Of a DNA stretch of 64,000 nt, positions 61,354-64,000 are shown one piece after another. Each line of letters begins with the position of its first letter. Positions within the stretch are counted from its first letter, which is position 1. Both the position numbers and the translations under genes were made by a program. Under the pieces are notes generated by a model that did not search any database, was not told where the DNA came from, and saw only the letters and a program-made list of their open reading frames with translations. Origin of the DNA: Devosiaceae bacterium (lineage in GTDB: Bacteria > Pseudomonadota > Alphaproteobacteria > Rhizobiales > Devosiaceae); assembly GCA_021648375.1 (NCBI GenBank), contig JAKISW010000006.1, positions 38,258 through 102,257 of the forward strand. Reading direction: 5' to 3'.

Positions 61354-62340
61354 CTAAATCTTGAGAGCCTGAAATGCTTCCATAATTGTATGGGGTCCGG
61401 CGCCTTCTTTAAGCACGTCCATGGTCATGATCTGGCGAAAACGGCGGGCACCGGGCAATCCATAGGCCAGACCTATCATGTGACGGGATATGGAATTGAG
61501 GCGCACGCCTTTTGCCGTTTGATTCGCGGCATATTCGCACATTATATCAATAATTTCAGCAAGGGATGGTGCTGGCTTGCTATCGCCATATACCAGCCCA
61601 TCAATTTTTGTCAAAAGCATGGGATTGTGATAGGCAGCGCGCCCCATCATCACACCACTTACATTTTCAAACTGCGCTTCAACCTGCTCTAAAGTTTCAA
61701 TTCCGCCGTTAATAATAACCGGAAACGGAGCCAGACGCTTGGCCAGATCATAAACCCTTGGATAATCAAGGGGCGGAATGGTGCGATTTTCTTTGGGGCT
61801 TAAACCACTAAGCCAGGCTTTGCGAGCATGAACATAAAGCCTACTCACCCCTGCCCCGATCACCGCATCGACAAAATCATCCAATGGTTTGCCAATATCC
61901 ATATCATCAATGCCAATGCGGCATTTAACGGTTACCGGGCGATCGGTTTGTTCCTTCATGGCGACTATACATTTTGCAACATGTTCCGGTTCCGCCATCA
62001 GGCAGGCCCCGAACCTTCCGGCCTGCACCCGATCGGACGGACAGCCCACATTGAGGTTTATCTCGTCATAGCCAAATTGATCGCAAACTTTTGTAGCCCT
62101 TGCCAGTTCTTCAGGATTGGAGCCACCAAGCTGGACGGCAACCGGGTGCTCAATTTCATCATAACCAAGCAAACGCTCAACATCGCCGTGAATAATGGCA
62201 GCGCTGGTGATCATTTCAGTAAACAACAGGGAATGACGCGTTAGCTGGCGATGCAAAAATCGGCAATGGCGATCGGTCCAATCGAGCATCGGGGCAATTG
62301 CAAATATTTTTTCTTTATTTTTCAACGGATTATGATACAT
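61354..62340 (-). CDS. dusA: tRNA-dihydrouridine(20/20a) synthase
   Basis: The 328-residue FMN enzyme reduces uridines in the tRNA D-loop. It has the DusA start APMLDWTDRHCRFLHRQLTR, the catalytic cysteine in NLNVGCPSDRVQAGRFGACL, TVKCRIGIDDMD, and MMGRAAYHNPMLL. The 5' end of dusA is a recognised insertion site for genomic islands, and here a tyrosine integrase begins 123 bases upstream in the opposite direction. TTTCAACGG occurs at 62320-62328 and again at 62340-62348, across the start codon. Confidence 0.95.
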   Translation of the reverse strand: MYHNPLKNKEKIFAIAPMLDWTDRHCRFLHRQLTRHSLLFTEMITSAAIIHGDVERLLGYDEIEHPVAVQLGGSNPEELARATKVCDQFGYDEINLNVGCPSDRVQAGRFGACLMAEPEHVAKCIVAMKEQTDRPVTVKCRIGIDDMDIGKPLDDFVDAVIGAGVSRLYVHARKAWLSGLSPKENRTIPPLDYPRVYDLAKRLAPFPVIINGGIETLEQVEAQFENVSGVMMGRAAYHNPMLLTKIDGLVYGDSKPAPSLAEIIDIMCEYAANQTAKGVRLNSISRHMIGLAYGLPGARRFRQIMTMDVLKEGAGPHTIMEAFQALKI

Positions 62341-62367
62341 TTCAACGGTCTAAATCGAGAACAAAAG

Positions 62368-62460
62368 TGTAAGGAAATGGATATGCTTGTAAGGGTTTGT
62401 ACCTGATTTGATCTGTGTGTGTAAGGAAATTGTAAGGATCGCCAGAAGGTAGTGTAAGGA
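62368..62460 (+). promoter_or_regulatory. Five TGTAAGG repeats between dusA and the integrase (candidate arm-type sites)
   Basis: TGTAAGG occurs at 62368, 62388, 62420, 62431 and 62453; three are longer (TGTAAGGA or TGTAAGGAAAT). Spacings of 20, 32, 11 and 22 are close to multiples of a helical turn, as expected for integrase or excisionase binding on one DNA face. The last copy also serves as the integrase ribosome site. Confidence 0.6.
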
Positions 62461-62462
62461 TT

Positions 62463-63410
62463 ATGGCAACTATTATCAGAACAAAAGAAACCACTTGGCG
62501 CGTCGTTGTTCGGCGCAAGGGCAAATATGCGTGTAAGACTTTTCGATTGAAGACGCACGCCAACGAATGGGTGCTCGAAGCCGAGCGTCTGATCGACCAA
62601 GGAGGCGAACCGTCCACTAAACGCATCAGGAAACCCAAAACCCTTACCCATTTGATAGATCTGCATATCGCCGACCTGCAGGCCGTGGGTAAAACACTGC
62701 GGAGGTCAAAACGAGCTGTTTTGGAAACTCTCAAGCGGGACATAGGCTCAACCCGAATTGATCGACTAAATCGCGCTGCCATTATAAAATATGGCCAAAT
62801 GCGTGCCAAACAAGGCGCAGGGCCGGTTACACTTTCGGTTGACCTCTCCTACCTCCGTACCATTCTTGTCCACGCCTCTGCTGTCCATGGTCTTGAAGTG
62901 AACGTCGAGACCGTCAACCTCGCCAGAGCAGCTCTCACCCACCTAGGCCTTATTGGGCGCTCGCATGAGCGCGACAGACGCCCTACTGATAACGAAATTA
63001 AGGCGCTGATTTTTTACTTCAAGAGTCGCCCCACTATAATACCGATTTCACGCATTGTGCAATTTGCCATTGCAACTGCAATGAGACAAGAGGAAATCTG
63101 CAAAATCGAATGGGCAGATGTAGATTTCATAAAACGCATCGTGGTTATCCGCGATCGAAAGGATCCGCGCCATAAATTGGGAAATCACCAAAAAGTTCCA
63201 CTGCTCAACCTTACGGGTTTTGATGCATGGCAACTGCTTTTAGAGCAGAAGATACTGACTGGAGGTCAGGGACGATGCTTTCCATACAACCACAAATCAG
63301 TTGGCACAGCTTTCCGGCGTGAGCGCGACGCTATTGGCGCGAATGATTTGCGATTCCATGACCTGCGTCATGAGGCCACCAGTCGCCTTTTTGGACTTGC
63401 CACGGTTTAG
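62463..63410 (+). pseudogene. Tyrosine recombinase (island integrase), truncated by an IS3-family element
   Basis: The 315 residues have an N-terminal arm-binding-like region (VRRKGKYACKTFRLKTHANE), a core-binding SAM-like domain (about 60-160), and the catalytic domain start with the first Arg (AIATAMRQEEICKIEWADVD), the Lys hairpin (VVIRDRKDPRHKLGNHQKVP) and the HxxR box (FHDLRHEATSRLF). After SRLF the sequence becomes GLATV and stops. The second His/Trp and catalytic Tyr are missing, because an insertion element begins there (about 63392). Orientation and position beside dusA suggest a dusA-type island. It should be inactive. Confidence 0.88.
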
Positions 63411-63454
63411 TTCCGTGTCCTTAGCTTGGATTAATTCCATCAAGGAGACTTACT

Positions 63455-63730
63455 ATGGCACATGGCCACACTGACGAATTCAAACGTGAAGCTGTCCGCA
63501 TTGCATTGACGAGCGGGCTTTCACGTAAACAGGTAGCATCGGATTTGGGCGTTGGTTTTTCGACGCTGGCGAAATGGATACAGAAATCCAAACCTGATGA
63601 CCTTCCTCCACCGACTGATATTGATTTGGCCAAGGAGAATGCACGGCTTCGCAAAGAAAACCGTTTGTTGACGGAGGAAAGGGAAATACTAAAAAAAGCA
63701 ACAGTGTTCTTCGCGGGCCAAAGCAAGTGA
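63455..63730 (+). CDS. IS3-family transposase OrfA
   Basis: The 91-residue protein has a HTH (TDEFKREAVRIALTSGLSRK, VASDLGVGFSTLAKWIQKSK) and a leucine-zipper region (DLAKENARLRKENRLLTEER) ending EILKKATVFFAGQSK, all typical of OrfA. A7G at 63691-63698 (CTAAAAAAAGC) is a -1 slippery site; slipping joins the frame to orfB (reading SNSVLRGPKQVSFAF), giving the active OrfAB transposase. AAGGAGAC is the ribosome site. Confidence 0.93.
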   Translation: MAHGHTDEFKREAVRIALTSGLSRKQVASDLGVGFSTLAKWIQKSKPDDLPPPTDIDLAKENARLRKENRLLTEEREILKKATVFFAGQSK

Positions 63731-64000
63731 GCTTCGCTTTCGTTGACGAACACAGAAAACACATTCCAGTTAATCGGTTGTGTCACACTCTTCAGGTGTC
63801 ACCGCGTGGGTATCGAGCGTGGCGTCGCCGTCCCATGAGCCAACGACAGCGTGATGACATGGTTCTGCTGGCCCATATCCGCGATCAGCACCATTTCAGT
63901 CTTGGTAGCTACGGCCGCCCTCGCATGACACAGGAGCTGAAGGAAGTTGGCTTAGCTGTAGGTCACCGTCGTGTGGGTCGTTTGATGCGTGATAACGGCA
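63727..64000 (+). CDS. IS3-family transposase OrfB (partial, runs off the window)
   Basis: The frame from GTG 63727 (overlapping the orfA stop as GTGA) reads VSFAFVDEHRKHIPVNRLCH, then LQVSPRGYRAWRRRPMSQRQ and GSYGRPRMTQELKEVGLAVG, the N-terminal helical region of IS3 OrfB before the DDE domain. It stays open to base 64000. It is normally made as a fusion through the -1 frameshift in orfA. Confidence 0.9.
   Translation, partial: MSFAFVDEHRKHIPVNRLCHTLQVSPRGYRAWRRRPMSQRQRDDMVLLAHIRDQHHFSLGSYGRPRMTQELKEVGLAVGHRRVGRLMRDNG

Larger units (their letters stand above)
63392..64000 (+). mobile_element. IS3-family insertion element (left part)
   Basis: The element starts at about 63392 (TGGACTTGCC...), judged from where integrase homology ends and from the TG start usual in the family. 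It contains orfA and the beginning of orfB and runs past the window end, so the right end and target duplication cannot be checked. Confidence 0.8.

Overview
The window looks like a chromosomal segment of an alphaproteobacterium, most likely in the order Hyphomicrobiales (Rhizobiales), with a moderately AT-leaning base composition by eye. The evidence is: a DUF2865 protein and an Omp25-like barrel; a PleC/DivJ-like histidine kinase; a class II DAHP synthase / gor / DUF2059 / rpiA neighbourhood and a nadE-gltX-cysS-cimA neighbourhood that I remember as typical of that order; and intergenic palindromes with an AACCGGTT core resembling a repeat common in Rhizobiales genomes. The genus cannot be named from the sequence. 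Synteny and repeat-family statements are from memory and were not searched.

Layout. 1-2.6 kb: the end of a respiratory nitrate reductase operon (narH end, narJ, narI) followed by a parvulin-type prolyl isomerase and a strong terminator. 2.6-4.4 kb: a small exported cysteine-containing protein, and a TetR regulator divergent from a DUF2306 membrane protein across a double palindromic operator. 4.4-14.8 kb: a catabolic island with an RpiR regulator, an N-formylglutamate amidohydrolase-like enzyme, a TRAP transporter (QMP), a glutamine-synthetase-like ligase, an embedded antitoxin/PIN toxin pair, an aldehyde dehydrogenase, a small caspase/CHAT-like protein and an iron-type alcohol dehydrogenase. 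The enzymes would fit uptake and gamma-glutamyl-dependent breakdown of an amine or amino alcohol (inference). 15-22 kb: a complete Dpp/Opp-type ABC importer. 22-26.5 kb: a sulfatase/phosphonate-monoesterase-like hydrolase divergent from a DeoR regulator, then a Na/Pi cotransporter. 26.5-34.2 kb: a PadR-adaptor-RND efflux operon and an ArsR/Atm1-type ABC exporter operon.

34-62.3 kb is mainly housekeeping: a LysM protein, cimA, cysS, DUF2865, gltX, nadE, an outer-membrane barrel, a DsbA-like protein, DAHP synthase, a VIT-family transporter, an M20 amidohydrolase, gor, DUF2059, rpiA, moaA, AsnC/Lrp, a thermonuclease, a histidine kinase, cobT/cobS, a retropepsin-like protease, DUF302 and dusA. 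Three loci (34.3, 43.1 and 58.0 kb) carry copies of one hairpin repeat family. It supplies the stop codon and last residues of nadE. At the kinase gene it sits between two copies of an 83-bp duplication of the gene's 3' end. Between gor and the amidohydrolase lies a previously hidden remnant of a GntR/FCD regulator whose reading frame is broken by a 16-bp tandem duplication.

62.3-64 kb: a tyrosine integrase starts immediately upstream of dusA, a recognised island insertion site. It is preceded by five TGTAAGG repeats spaced near whole helical turns (candidate arm-type sites), and its catalytic end is cut off by an IS3-family insertion element that runs out of the window.
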